This document shows, in pieces, positions 8,812 to 18,134 of a DNA stretch of 64,000 nucleotides; the stretch's first letter is position 1; each line of letters starts with the position of its first letter. The notes beneath the pieces were generated by a model. That model was not told the DNA's origin. It saw only the letters and a list, made by a program, of their open reading frames with translations, and did not search any database. Position numbers and translations under genes: made by a program. This DNA comes from Gabonibacter massiliensis (GTDB lineage Bacteria; Bacteroidota; Bacteroidia; Bacteroidales; Marinifilaceae): the NCBI GenBank assembly GCA_001487125.1, contig LN913011.1:124001-188000 (forward strand), given 5' to 3'.

Positions 8812-9831
8812 TTATTGTTTCACGTATTCCGAAATATGGGTTGCGGCAGAACGGGCATCGGCTAAGGTGTCGGTTAGGTTCATCGGGGCCCCGCTGCATC
8901 CCGCTATAAAAATGCCTTCCTTGTTGGTCAGGTTGTTCCGATAGTGAGGATCTTGCGATTTGATAAAACCGTTCGGAGCCAGCTCCAGTCCCAGTGCTTG
9001 CGCCATATAACGATTGCCTTCGGAAGATTCCATGCCGATCAATAAAACCATCATGTCGAGAGTCATTCGCAACGGTTTACCGACTAATGTGTCTTCCACT
9101 TTAATGATGATTTGCTTTTCCATGTTTTCAGCGGCTTCCGAAAGTCGTCCCCGAACAAATTTAATGTTATATTTTTCCTGTGCTTCCCGGTACATCTCTT
9201 CATACCCCGGTCCGAACATGCGCATATCCATGTAAAAACAGAAAATTTCGGCTTCCGGAAGCAATTCCCGTAGCTCAATGGCTTGCTTTACCCCGGTAAT
9301 ACAGCATAGTTTGGAGCAATGGTAATTGCATACCTTTTCGTCACGAGAACCGACACAATGAATGACTCCTATCCTTTGGGGTATTTTGCCTTTACGGGTT
9401 CGGATGGAGTGATTATAGAACATGTTTTCCAATTCGACGGAGGTGATCACGTTTTCGTATATACCGTAACCGTACTCTTCTTTTCGTCTGGCGTCGAATA
9501 ATTTGAAACCCGTCGTTATCAACATGGCTTTTCCTTCTATCAGGCTGCCGTCACTCAGTAATACCGAATAGTTTCCTTCTTTCGATTTTTCTGTTTTCCG
9601 GGGTTCCATTCCCACGTGTAGGTTGATGTTAGGATGATTCAGGTGCTTTTTCAGTTGGTCGTTAAGGGTTTGGGCATATTTCCGGTCTGGAAATAGCTGG
9701 TACCAGTTATTCAGGTTACCTCCCGTTTCATTGTTTTTTTCCACTAATTCCACGCGGATATTTTGGTTGGCCAATTGATAGGCGGCTTCACATCCTGCCG
9801 GTCCTGCTCCTATGATGATAACGGTTTCCAT
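8812..9831 (-). CDS. Short HdrA-like FAD/[4Fe-4S] protein
   Basis: 339 residues, about half the length of methanogen HdrA and close to the short HdrA of QmoA or sHdr type. The N-terminal Rossmann motif GAGPAG (8-13) binds FAD. The HdrA-specific cysteine cluster C159-VGSR...C168...C172...C176C177 follows. A second dinucleotide-type segment, EGIFIAGCSGAPMNLTDT, is near the C-terminus. Extra ferredoxin domains of the long, bifurcating HdrA are absent. It lies between HdrB-like (24 bp upstream) and HdrC2-like (16 bp downstream) genes and is probably the central flavin electron hub of the complex. Whether it bifurcates electrons cannot be decided from sequence alone. Confidence 0.87.
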   Translation of the reverse strand: METVIIIGAGPAGCEAAYQLANQNIRVELVEKNNETGGNLNNWYQLFPDRKYAQTLNDQLKKHLNHPNINLHVGMEPRKTEKSKEGNYSVLLSDGSLIEGKAMLITTGFKLFDARRKEEYGYGIYENVITSVELENMFYNHSIRTRKGKIPQRIGVIHCVGSRDEKVCNYHCSKLCCITGVKQAIELRELLPEAEIFCFYMDMRMFGPGYEEMYREAQEKYNIKFVRGRLSEAAENMEKQIIIKVEDTLVGKPLRMTLDMMVLLIGMESSEGNRYMAQALGLELAPNGFIKSQDPHYRNNLTNKEGIFIAGCSGAPMNLTDTLADARSAATHISEYVKQ

Positions 9832-9855
9832 CTATCTTGTTTTAATTTGTGATGT

Positions 9856-10929
9856 TTATTCTCTGATTTTTAGATATGTAGGACACTTCGGGCGGCCGAT
9901 ATCCTCCCCTTTTTTATTTTTATATTTGGCTTCGGGATCGTAGCGGACCCCCATTTTATCGAGGAGAGGTTCGACGGATACCTGATGCATTTGCAGCCCT
10001 ATTTCCCAGGGATCGTATCCTAACACCAACGCGGCTAACTCCTCGTAAGTCAGTACGGGGATTCCATAGCCGTCGGGACCGTACGTGATGCCTTCCATTT
10101 CGCTGATCGTGTATTGCCATTTATCTAAAAACATGGCACATCCCGGGCAGTTGGCCACGATGAAATCCGGCTCGTAAGGTTGCATGGACTCAAATTTTTT
10201 CTTGGAGTTTGCCACGGAATATCCCCGGTTCGCCATGACTAAATATTGCCGGAATCCGAATCCGCAACAGTGGCGTCGTTCCGGATAGTCGATAACGTCC
10301 CCTCCCCAAGCATAGATCATGCCTGAAAGTACTGCCGGAAATTCCGCTCCACCGATGCCTTTGGTGGGAAACATTTTAGAATAGTGACAACCGATATGAT
10401 CCACTCCCCGAAGCGGTTTGCCGGTGTGTACATCGACGAGTTTGTATTGAGCTTGTTGAAAGATCTCATTCCGGAATTTATACATCACGTCGGAGGTATG
10501 AGCTAAGTTCTTCGGTTTGTTGAATTCCCGTTTTGTGGCTTTCCACAGGTATTCGCGTATTTTTTCCTCTATTTCGGGATGGTGTTCCCAAGTCTCTAAG
10601 ATTTCCGTATATATACCGAAAGAGGTGATGCAAGAGGGCGTCATATTCTCGTATCCTGCTTCTGTCATTAATGCGAAATGGCGGGCGACGACCGTCATAA
10701 TGGTTTCGGCAGGGACGATGTCGGAATGGTAGCCTATTCCGGTACACGTTGTATGGCGGGGATCATCCAACAGGTCTTTTCCCAGTTTGTTTTTCATGAT
10801 ATCCACGTAAGCCCACTCCGATCCGGGAAAGAAAGTCTGACGGATACAACTCCTCGCGTAGTAGTATTTATCATCGGCAATCTCTTTTTGATAGTCTTTC
10901 CATATTTGTTGTTTTCCCTCGAGATTCAT
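9856..10929 (-). CDS. HdrB-like CCG-domain protein
   Basis: 357 residues. The C-terminal CCG domain is complete: C181, then C221-C222-G, then C261PGC264. That is the pattern binding the non-cubane [4Fe-4S] cluster of HdrB. The N-terminal CCG domain is reduced: C28, TCTG at C62 instead of CC, and only one Cys (C100, PSCITSF) where CxxC is expected. So one normal catalytic cluster site is likely, plus one altered site. It is soluble with no signal peptide. It follows the HdrC-like gene by 42 bp and precedes the HdrA-like gene by 24 bp, a C-B-A order also known from sHdr-type clusters. Confidence 0.87.
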   Translation of the reverse strand: MNLEGKQQIWKDYQKEIADDKYYYARSCIRQTFFPGSEWAYVDIMKNKLGKDLLDDPRHTTCTGIGYHSDIVPAETIMTVVARHFALMTEAGYENMTPSCITSFGIYTEILETWEHHPEIEEKIREYLWKATKREFNKPKNLAHTSDVMYKFRNEIFQQAQYKLVDVHTGKPLRGVDHIGCHYSKMFPTKGIGGAEFPAVLSGMIYAWGGDVIDYPERRHCCGFGFRQYLVMANRGYSVANSKKKFESMQPYEPDFIVANCPGCAMFLDKWQYTISEMEGITYGPDGYGIPVLTYEELAALVLGYDPWEIGLQMHQVSVEPLLDKMGVRYDPEAKYKNKKGEDIGRPKCPTYLKIRE

Positions 10930-10971
10930 ACTATGCTATTTACGGTTTATGATTTACGATTTTGAATGACC

Positions 10972-11664
10972 TTACTGGTGGTTGTTGCTGTTCTCCATAT
11001 AAGTTTTCAGGAAATAGGATTCTTCCAGGTCGGTACCGGTCTCTTTCGCTTTGTCTCGCGAGCATTGTTCGATGTGGTTCATAAATTCGGTTCCGCCGGT
11101 AACGTTGAATATCTCCCGGAGTTCCTGCATGCTTTCCGCGTTGATTTCCCTCATGGCTCCTGCTCCCGGTTTCCGGTAATTGGAATGTAAACGGTCATAC
11201 ACGTCGTCGAGGTGTTCGTATATCCATTCCCATACCGGTCCCTGTTCGGGGTGCATTTCCGGTTTGACCAGGTCGGGAGTCACGCAATATCCCCGTTTTA
11301 GTACCGATTCTCCGATGACATGCTTGAGGGCATATTGCTGGCGTCCCTTTTCGGAATAAACGAAATAACCTAATTCCTGGGAGGCCCGACGCAACGCCAT
11401 GATGATAAGTCCCGGGGTATTACAGCGAGGACAGCGGGTCTTGCAAGACATACATTCTCCGCAATACCAGATGGTATCGCTTTTCAGTAAATTTTCAATT
11501 TCTTTTTCGTCACCCCGTTGAACGGTCTCCACGATCATGCGCGGGTCGTAGTTGTAGAATTCGGCGGCAGGACAGATTGCCGTACATACCCCGCAATTCA
11601 TGCAGCTGTTCATTCCCTCGATGAAATGGATGTCTTCGCGTAATTTTTTTAATATCTCGGACAT
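10972..11664 (-). CDS. HdrC-like iron-sulfur protein, first gene of the operon
   Basis: 230 residues from the ATG at 11664 (MSEILKKL). A longer frame reaches 11718 but overlaps the TAATTTTG -7 box, so it is rejected. Two cysteine clusters, C21xxC24xxC27xxxC31P and C68xxC71xxC74xxxC78, bind [4Fe-4S] centres; an extra Cys, C81, follows. The remaining 140 residues are helical and carry no motif I recognise. HdrC proteins pass electrons between HdrA and HdrB. This gene leads the minus-strand operon 11664-6689, whose five genes are separated by only 7-42 bp. Confidence 0.86.
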   Translation of the reverse strand: MSEILKKLREDIHFIEGMNSCMNCGVCTAICPAAEFYNYDPRMIVETVQRGDEKEIENLLKSDTIWYCGECMSCKTRCPRCNTPGLIIMALRRASQELGYFVYSEKGRQQYALKHVIGESVLKRGYCVTPDLVKPEMHPEQGPVWEWIYEHLDDVYDRLHSNYRKPGAGAMREINAESMQELREIFNVTGGTEFMNHIEQCSRDKAKETGTDLEESYFLKTYMENSNNHQ

Positions 11665-11715
11665 GTCTTTCGATTTTACCGTTTTATAAAAAATTTCCCA
11701 TACGATGAGATTTTG

Positions 11716-11723
11716 CAAAATTA
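11716..11723 (-). promoter_or_regulatory. -7 box TAATTTTG of the Hdr-like operon
   Basis: Minus-strand TAATTTTG matches TAnnTTTG and lies 51 bp upstream of the chosen start at 11664. A matching -33 element at ideal spacing is not obvious. Confidence 0.55.
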
Positions 11724-11861
11724 AACCTTATGATCGGTATATTAAAGGAGGCAAATACCTATTACGAATGTGTATTTATACCACCCCTTTACCATCCGTT
11801 TGAAACTTAGATTTTTGCTTCCCGTATACAAAAGATATGAATCACTTTAAACAATTATTTT

Positions 11862-12440
11862 ATGGAACAGAAGATTAAAGGGACTTTAACGGAAGCCAAT
11901 CTTTTAAAATCATTTGCCGGAGAATCACAGGCAAAGAATCGGTATACGTTCTTTTCCGAAGTGGCTAAAAAAGAGGGGTACGAGCAAATTGCGGGGATAT
12001 TTTACGAGACGGCTCTTCAGGAAGAGATACACGCAAAGCGTTTTTTCAGCGAGTTGCCGGGAGGTATGTTGGAGATAACAGCTTCTTATCCTAACGGAAT
12101 TATTTCGGATACGGCCAATAATTTGCGAGAGGCGGCAGAGGGGGAATACGATGAATGGCATCATCTTTATCCTGAATTTGCCCGGGTTGCAGAGGAAGAG
12201 GGATTTAAAAAAATTGCCACGATGTACCGGATGATTATTGAAGCCGAAAAAAATCACGAGGCCCGTTACCTGAAACTTTTGTCGAATTTAGATGAGGATA
12301 TCGTATTTAGACGTTCTCAACCGACGAGGTGGTATTGTCGGAGGTGCGGTTATATCCATGAGGGACCGGAAGCTCCTAAAGTTTGTCCGGCTTGTTTGCA
12401 TCCGCAAGCTTATTTCGAATTATTTAAGGAGAACTACTGA
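11862..12440 (+). CDS. rbr: Rubrerythrin
   Basis: 192 residues, a normal length. Rubrerythrin reduces hydrogen peroxide in anaerobes using a di-iron site in a four-helix bundle and a C-terminal rubredoxin-like iron centre. The di-iron ligands are visible: E21, E54xxH57, E94 and E129xxH132. The rubredoxin part carries C159xxC162 and C175xxC178. It is divergent from the Hdr operon, 197 bp apart from the HdrC-like start. Its own hairpin terminator lies 54 bp after the stop, so it is a single-gene unit. Oxidative-stress control is plausible, but no operator was recognised. Confidence 0.96.
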   Translation: MEQKIKGTLTEANLLKSFAGESQAKNRYTFFSEVAKKEGYEQIAGIFYETALQEEIHAKRFFSELPGGMLEITASYPNGIISDTANNLREAAEGEYDEWHHLYPEFARVAEEEGFKKIATMYRMIIEAEKNHEARYLKLLSNLDEDIVFRRSQPTRWYCRRCGYIHEGPEAPKVCPACLHPQAYFELFKENY

Positions 12441-12493
12441 TGTGGGTATTCGGTTGAAGCAGGTCTTCTGTTTTAGACGATTTCGGGAAATGT

Positions 12494-12535
12494 AAAAGAT
12501 GCTGTCTTTTTTGGGGACGGCATCTTTTGTTTTTG
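12494..12535 (+). terminator. Terminator of rubrerythrin
   Basis: Stem AAAAGATGCTGTC (12494-12506) pairs with GACGGCATCTTTT (12516-12528), with one G-T pair, followed by GTTTTTG. Confidence 0.85.
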
Positions 12536-12565
12536 AATTTATGAGGAAGATTCGACTATTCTTGT

Positions 12566-12573
12566 TATTTTTG
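12566..12573 (+). promoter_or_regulatory. -7 box TATTTTTG of the biotin ligase gene
   Basis: TAnnTTTG match 14 bp upstream of the ATG at 12588. Confidence 0.65.
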
Positions 12574-12587
12574 CTTGGTTAAAGACA

Positions 12588-13334
12588 ATGGGTATGCAGG
12601 AATATCGATTAAGTGGATTCCGAATTCTCGAGTATGACGAATTGGAGTCTACCAATAGTGAAGCCGCTCGTTTGAGGTGGAATGAGTTGGAGGATAGAAT
12701 GGTGATTCTGACTTACCGGCAGACGCACGGTAAGGGGCAGGTGGGGAACCGTTGGGAGAGCGAACCGGGTAAAAATATCTCCATGACCGTTGTTTTTAAA
12801 CCGGAGGCGTTGCTTGCGGGGGAGCAATTTGCCATGTCGATGGTGATCGCTTTGGGAGCAAGAGATTTCCTTTCCCGTTATGTGGAAGATGTATCCGTGA
12901 AGTGGCCGAATGATGTCTACGCGGGCGAACGAAAGATCGCGGGAATATTGATCGAACATACGGTTGTGGGGAAGAAGGTCGCTTTTTCTTTTTGCGGCAT
13001 CGGGTTGAATGTAAACCAATCCCGTTTTTTATCGGATGCTCCTAATCCGGTCTCCCTCGTGCAATTGACTGGAAAAGAGAAGGATCTGACTGAAGCGTTA
13101 GCCGAGTTGTTGTCTGCAATAGGTCGAAGATACGAGCAAGTTTATGATTACGATAAATTAGAAAAGGATTTCGTATCCGGACTTTATCGTCGGGAAGGTA
13201 TGTTTCGCTGGAGAGACGGGCAAGGGACTTTCGAAGCCTCTGTCCTGGGTATAAATGAATACGGACAGCTCCTGTTGAGAGATACGGAGGGAAAAGAGCG
13301 GATTTACGGTTTTAAAGAGGTGGCGTATCTTTAG
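12588..13334 (+). CDS. birA: Biotin--[acetyl-CoA-carboxylase] ligase
   Basis: 248 residues. The enzyme activates biotin with ATP and attaches it to biotin carboxyl carrier protein. The catalytic domain is recognised from the substrate-facing segment ESTNSEA, the biotinyl-adenylate loop GKGQVGNRWES (GRGR.G type), and VKWPNDVYAGERKIAGIL. GIGLNVNQ follows. The C-terminal SH3-like part ends with the family pattern LLLRDTEGKERIYGF. There is no N-terminal helix-turn-helix, so this is the non-regulatory (class I) form. A second in-frame ATG lies at 12594. It is a monocistronic plus-strand gene. Confidence 0.94.
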   Translation: MGMQEYRLSGFRILEYDELESTNSEAARLRWNELEDRMVILTYRQTHGKGQVGNRWESEPGKNISMTVVFKPEALLAGEQFAMSMVIALGARDFLSRYVEDVSVKWPNDVYAGERKIAGILIEHTVVGKKVAFSFCGIGLNVNQSRFLSDAPNPVSLVQLTGKEKDLTEALAELLSAIGRRYEQVYDYDKLEKDFVSGLYRREGMFRWRDGQGTFEASVLGINEYGQLLLRDTEGKERIYGFKEVAYL

Positions 13335-13492
13335 ACGATTTCGGGTAGTGATAGGCGGAAGTATCTGATTTCCGGATAGAATAAACGTCGGACTACGGAT
13401 TTTCTAATTTTTTCTTATTGATAAATAAAAAGATAAGGCTAAAAAATGCCGGGAAGTGAAGTGCAGGAGAAGGATTGAAAAAAGATATTTAT

Positions 13493-13500
13493 TATTTTTG
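13493..13500 (+). promoter_or_regulatory. -7 box TATTTTTG of the topoisomerase IV genes
   Basis: TAnnTTTG match 19 bp upstream of the ATG at 13520, with a TTG at 13475-13477, a slightly short spacing of 15 bp. Confidence 0.65.
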
Positions 13501-13519
13501 TGCAAAACGAACATAAAAT

Positions 13520-15352
13520 ATGGTAGAGAATTATTCGGAAGAATCTATTCGAACGTTGGACTGGCGGGAACACATACGGCTACGGCCGGGTATGTATATC
13601 GGGAAGTTAGGCGACGGGGCGGCAATGGATGACGGAATTTATATTTTGGTGAAAGAGGTGATCGATAACTCCATTGATGAGTTTGCCATGGGGGCGGGGA
13701 GTGAGATTGTCATAAAAGTAGAGGAACGGACCGTGTCCGTGCGGGATTTCGGACGAGGCATTCCGTTGGGAAAATTGGTGGATGTCTCCTCTAAGATGAA
13801 TACCGGGGCGAAATATGATTCCGAAGCCTTTAAAAAATCCGTAGGGTTGAACGGAGTTGGTATTAAGGCTGTCAATGCTCTTTCTGAAAATTTTACCATT
13901 CAGTCTTTTCGGGACGGCGAGACAAAATACGTACGTTACAGTAAGGCTGTCGTCGTGGAGGAGAAGGGGATCGAGCCGACGAAAGAGCCTAACGGTACGT
14001 TAGTCACCTTTGTTGCAGATAAGGAGTTGTTCGGGAATTATCATTTTATCATGGAGTATTTGGAATCCATGTTTAAGAATTATGTTTTTTTGAATTCCGG
14101 GTTAACCATTATTTTTAACGGACAGAAATTTTACTCGAAACGGGGGCTATATGACCTTCTTACGGAGAACATGAACGGGGAGGGACTTTACCCGATTATT
14201 CATTTGAAAGGTTGCGATATAGAGATGGCCATGACGCACGGACGTCAATACGGGGAGGAGTATTACTCGTTCGTGAACGGACAGAATACCACGCAAGGAG
14301 GAACGCATCTGGTTGCTTTCCGGGAGGCTGTGGTAAAGACAATCCGTGATTTTTACAAAAAGGATTTCGAATTGTCCGATATCCGTACATCGATTATCGC
14401 TGCCATCAGCATAAAAGTACAAGAGCCGGTATTCGAGTCGCAGACGAAGACCAAATTGGGTTCTAAAGATATAGCTCCGGGAGGGCCTTCGGTTCGTAAT
14501 TTTATCATGGATTTCGTGACAAAAGAGTTGGATAATTACCTGCACCGGAATCCGGATACGGCCGAGTTGTTATTGCGTAAGATCATAGAGGCGGAGAAGG
14601 AGCGTAAGGCTATGTCCGGAATCCAGAAGATTGCCAGGGAGCGAGCCAAACAGGTAAGTTTACATAACCGGAAGTTACGGGATTGCCGGGTCCACTTTAA
14701 TTCGAATCACGAGAGAAAGACGGAATCTTCGATCTTTATTACCGAGGGGGATTCTGCCAGCGGTTCTATTACGAAGTCGCGGGATGTGAATACCCAGGCT
14801 GTATTCAGTTTGCGCGGTAAACCTTTGAATTCTTACGGATTGACGAAAAAAGTCGTTTACGAGAACGAGGAGTTCAATCTTTTGCAGGCTGCCTTAAACA
14901 TTGAAAACGGTTTGGAGGATTTACGGTATAATAATGTTATTATCGCCACGGATGCCGATGTGGACGGTATGCATATTCGTTTGCTGCTGTTGACTTTCTT
15001 TTTACAATTTTTCCCTGACTTGGTCAGGGCGGGTCATTTGTATATTTTACAGACGCCTCTATTCCGCGTGCGAAACAAGAAAGAGACCCGGTATTGTTAT
15101 TCTGACGTGGACCGGGAAAAGGCGGTTAAAAGTCTGGGGCCGAAACCCGAGATTACCCGATTCAAGGGTTTAGGCGAGATCTCTCCCGATGAGTTCCGGT
15201 ATTTTATCGGGAAGGATATTCGTTTGGAACCCGTACGAATGACAAGGCAAGATTCGATAGATGATATACTGGCTTATTATATGGGGAAAAATACCAATGA
15301 TCGTCAGGATTTCATTATTGAGAATCTTTACGTGGAAAAAGATGAGATTTGA
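13520..15352 (+). CDS. parE: DNA topoisomerase IV subunit B (type IIA, ATPase)
   Basis: 610 residues, shorter than GyrB and normal for ParE of Bacteroidota. The GHKL ATPase fold is visible: [22 protein letters not shown] and [13 protein letters not shown]. The transducer domain follows. The TOPRIM domain has EGDSASG near residue 412 and [10 protein letters not shown] for metal binding. Together with the next gene it forms the heterotetramer that decatenates daughter chromosomes. The subunit A gene follows 53 bp downstream on the same strand, so the two form one operon. Assignment to topoisomerase IV rather than gyrase rests on the short length and on the tandem B-A order. Confidence 0.92.
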   Translation: MVENYSEESIRTLDWREHIRLRPGMYIGKLGDGAAMDDGIYILVKEVIDNSIDEFAMGAGSEIVIKVEERTVSVRDFGRGIPLGKLVDVSSKMNTGAKYDSEAFKKSVGLNGVGIKAVNALSENFTIQSFRDGETKYVRYSKAVVVEEKGIEPTKEPNGTLVTFVADKELFGNYHFIMEYLESMFKNYVFLNSGLTIIFNGQKFYSKRGLYDLLTENMNGEGLYPIIHLKGCDIEMAMTHGRQYGEEYYSFVNGQNTTQGGTHLVAFREAVVKTIRDFYKKDFELSDIRTSIIAAISIKVQEPVFESQTKTKLGSKDIAPGGPSVRNFIMDFVTKELDNYLHRNPDTAELLLRKIIEAEKERKAMSGIQKIARERAKQVSLHNRKLRDCRVHFNSNHERKTESSIFITEGDSASGSITKSRDVNTQAVFSLRGKPLNSYGLTKKVVYENEEFNLLQAALNIENGLEDLRYNNVIIATDADVDGMHIRLLLLTFFLQFFPDLVRAGHLYILQTPLFRVRNKKETRYCYSDVDREKAVKSLGPKPEITRFKGLGEISPDEFRYFIGKDIRLEPVRMTRQDSIDDILAYYMGKNTNDRQDFIIENLYVEKDEI

Positions 15353-15405
15353 GGTCCGGATGTAAAATCGGACATAATCATAAGTTTTAAATTTGGATTA
15401 ATACT

Positions 15406-18066
15406 ATGGCGGAAGAAGATCAGGATAAGACGGAAGAAAACGGGCTAAAGAATGATACCGAAAATGCGGAAGTTCAGAAGCGACAGGATGAGAATGGAAA
15501 GATTCGTTCCATACGTCATTTGTCGGGAATGTTCGAGACGTGGTTTTTGGATTACGCTTCTTACGTTATACTGGAACGGGCCGTTCCCTACGTGAATGAC
15601 GGGTTAAAACCCGTACAGCGTCGTATTTTGCACGCAATGAAGCAAATGGATGACGGACGTTACAATAAGGTTGCCAATATTATCGGTAGTACGATGCAGT
15701 ATCATCCCCACGGAGACGCTTCTATCGGGGATGCTTTGGTACAACTGGGACAGAAAAATTTGTTGGTCGATTGTCAAGGAAACTGGGGAAATATATTGAC
15801 GGGGGATTCGGCGGCGGCACCCCGTTATATCGAGGCTCGATTATCTAAATTTGCTTTGGAGGTGGCTTTTAATCCCAAAACCACGAACTGGAAATTATCC
15901 TATGACGGACGGAATAAGGAGCCTATTACTCTGCCGGTGAAATTTCCCTTGTTGTTGGCTCAGGGAGTTGAAGGTATTGCCGTGGGCTTGGCTTCTAAAA
16001 TATTGCCGCATAATTTTAACGAGTTATTGGATGCTTGTATCGCGTATTTGAAACACGAGGATTTTGTTTTGTACCCGGACTTTCCGACCGGAGGCATGGT
16101 CGATGTTTCGAAATACAACGACGGTATTCGGGGGGGGAGTGTGAAAATTCGGGCGAAGATCGAGAAGGAGGCAAGTAATAAAATCTTAAAGATCACGGAG
16201 ATTCCTTACGGTCGTACCACTTCTTCTTTGATAGACAGTATACTTAAAGCGAACGAAAAGGGAAAGATCAAAATCAAAAAAATCGATGATAATACGGCGG
16301 CCGACGTGGAAATCTTGGTTCATTTGGCTCCGGGAGTATCTTCGGATAAAACCATCGATGCCTTATACGCCTGTACGGATTGTGAACTTTCTGTTTCTCC
16401 CAATTCCTGTGTGATCGAGAACGATAAGCCCGTGTTTATGCCGATAACCGACATATTGAAAAAGTCGGTAGACGATACGGTCGCTTTGCTTTTATTAGAG
16501 TTGAAAATCCGTTTGGGAGAGTTGGAGGCGGACTGGCAATATTCCACGTTGGAAAAGATTTTCATCGAAGAACGGATTTATAAAGATAAGGAGTTTGAAG
16601 AGAGTGCCACGATAGAGGCGGTTATCGGTCATGTGCGTAAACGTTTGGAGCCTTTCTTGCCGCGATTGTTACGCCCCGTTACGGATGAGGATATAAAACT
16701 GTTGTTGGAAATTAAGATGAAGCGCATTCTTAAATTCAACTCGGAACAAGCAGAAAATTATATCAAAGGGTTGGAAGAGGAGATTACGCGGGTGAAATAC
16801 AACATAGAACATATTATTCCTTACACGATAAAATACTATAAAAACATCAAGGACAAGTACGGAAAAGGGCGGGAACGGCTTACCGAAATCCGGAATTTCG
16901 AGAATATCGAAGCGACGAAGGTCGTTGTCGCTAACGAGAAACTTTATATCAACCGGGAGGAAGGTTTTATCGGTACCGCGTTGAAAAAAGATGAGTTCGT
17001 GTGTGAGTGTTCCGATATCGATGATGTGATCGTCTTCCGTAAAGACGGTACGTATTACGTGACTAAGGTGGCCGATAAGTTGTTTGTCGGAAAGGATGTA
17101 TTATACGTGAGCGTATTTAAGAAGAGTGATAAACGGACGATCTATAATGTAGCTTACCGGGATGGAAAAGTCGGGGCTTCGTACGTGAAACGTTTTTTTG
17201 TGACGGGAACGACAAGAGATAAGCAATATAATCTGACGAAAGGCACTGCCGGTTCCAGGGTGCTTTATTTTAGTGCTAATCCTAACGGGGAGGCAGAGGT
17301 GATTAAGGTTTGCCTGAAACCGAAGCCGGGAATGAAAAAGTTGGTTTTCGAGTATGATTTTGCCAATCTGGCGATCAAAGGTCGCGATTCGCAGGGAAAT
17401 GTCTTGAGTAAGAACGATATTCACAAAATATCGTTGGTACAGAAAGGAATCTCGACCTTAGGCGGACGGAAGATCTGGTTTGACGAGGATATCTTGCGGT
17501 TGAGCACGGACGAGCGGGGACGCTATTTAGGAGAGTTTCAGGGAGACGATAGAATATTGGTGGTAAATAAAAATGGAACTTATTATACTTCCGACTTTGA
17601 TTTAAGCAACCATTATGAAGAGGGTTTTCTGAAATTAGAAAAATTTGAACCCGATAAAATATGGTCGGTTGTCTTCTTTGATGCCGAGCAACAATTTTAT
17701 TATCTGAAGCGGTTCCGTTTTGAAGATAGTGCGAAGTTGTTGTCGTTTATAGGGGATACGGAAGGCTCTCGTTTAGTATGTTTAAGCGGAGAAACCAGAC
17801 CCCGGTTCGAGATTCTGTTCGGCGGACGCCACGAGAAACGGCCGGGCGAGATCATTGTTGCCGACGAGTTTATTGCCGAAAAGTCTTATAAGGCCCGTGG
17901 AAAACGGATGACAACTTATGAGGTGAAGGAAATCCGGGAAATAGAACCTTTGGAGGCGGGAGAGAAGGAGACAACGTCGGAAGAGGAAGAGGGAACCGTC
18001 GACTTTGAAATTACCAATCCGGATATGTTGAGCGGTGAATCTCAGATGACCATAGATTTTGAATGA
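15406..18066 (+). CDS. parC: DNA topoisomerase IV subunit A (type IIA, cleavage subunit)
   Basis: 886 residues. The N-terminal 30 residues are acidic and polar. The breakage-reunion domain carries DGLKPVQRR, HPHGDASIGDAL and the catalytic tyrosine Y141 in AAPRYIEARL, which forms the covalent bond with DNA. A coiled-coil stretch around EEEITRVKYNIEHI is the tower/coil region. The C-terminal half has repeated beta segments like a ParC-type blade domain and ends in an acidic tail. It lacks a clear GyrA-box, which supports topoisomerase IV. It is co-transcribed with parE and ends at a hairpin shared with the convergent gene. Confidence 0.92.
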   Translation: MAEEDQDKTEENGLKNDTENAEVQKRQDENGKIRSIRHLSGMFETWFLDYASYVILERAVPYVNDGLKPVQRRILHAMKQMDDGRYNKVANIIGSTMQYHPHGDASIGDALVQLGQKNLLVDCQGNWGNILTGDSAAAPRYIEARLSKFALEVAFNPKTTNWKLSYDGRNKEPITLPVKFPLLLAQGVEGIAVGLASKILPHNFNELLDACIAYLKHEDFVLYPDFPTGGMVDVSKYNDGIRGGSVKIRAKIEKEASNKILKITEIPYGRTTSSLIDSILKANEKGKIKIKKIDDNTAADVEILVHLAPGVSSDKTIDALYACTDCELSVSPNSCVIENDKPVFMPITDILKKSVDDTVALLLLELKIRLGELEADWQYSTLEKIFIEERIYKDKEFEESATIEAVIGHVRKRLEPFLPRLLRPVTDEDIKLLLEIKMKRILKFNSEQAENYIKGLEEEITRVKYNIEHIIPYTIKYYKNIKDKYGKGRERLTEIRNFENIEATKVVVANEKLYINREEGFIGTALKKDEFVCECSDIDDVIVFRKDGTYYVTKVADKLFVGKDVLYVSVFKKSDKRTIYNVAYRDGKVGASYVKRFFVTGTTRDKQYNLTKGTAGSRVLYFSANPNGEAEVIKVCLKPKPGMKKLVFEYDFANLAIKGRDSQGNVLSKNDIHKISLVQKGISTLGGRKIWFDEDILRLSTDERGRYLGEFQGDDRILVVNKNGTYYTSDFDLSNHYEEGFLKLEKFEPDKIWSVVFFDAEQQFYYLKRFRFEDSAKLLSFIGDTEGSRLVCLSGETRPRFEILFGGRHEKRPGEIIVADEFIAEKSYKARGKRMTTYEVKEIREIEPLEAGEKETTSEEEEGTVDFEITNPDMLSGESQMTIDFE

Positions 18067-18078
18067 TAACGAATGAAT

Positions 18079-18115
18079 AAACTCCGAAAGTTCGACATAT
18101 TTACTTTTGGAGTTT
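18079..18115. terminator. Bidirectional hairpin between convergent genes
   Basis: AAACTCCGAAAGT (18079-18091) pairs with ACTTTTGGAGTTT (18103-18115), with one G-T pair. It sits between the parC stop and the end of the minus-strand gene at 18135. Confidence 0.72.
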
Positions 18116-18134
18116 ATTATGTATGTTTTGTGTT

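Noticed and set aside
11665-11718. Longer HdrC-like protein starting at 11718
   Set aside because: The extension overlaps the TAATTTTG -7 box and has no family similarity.
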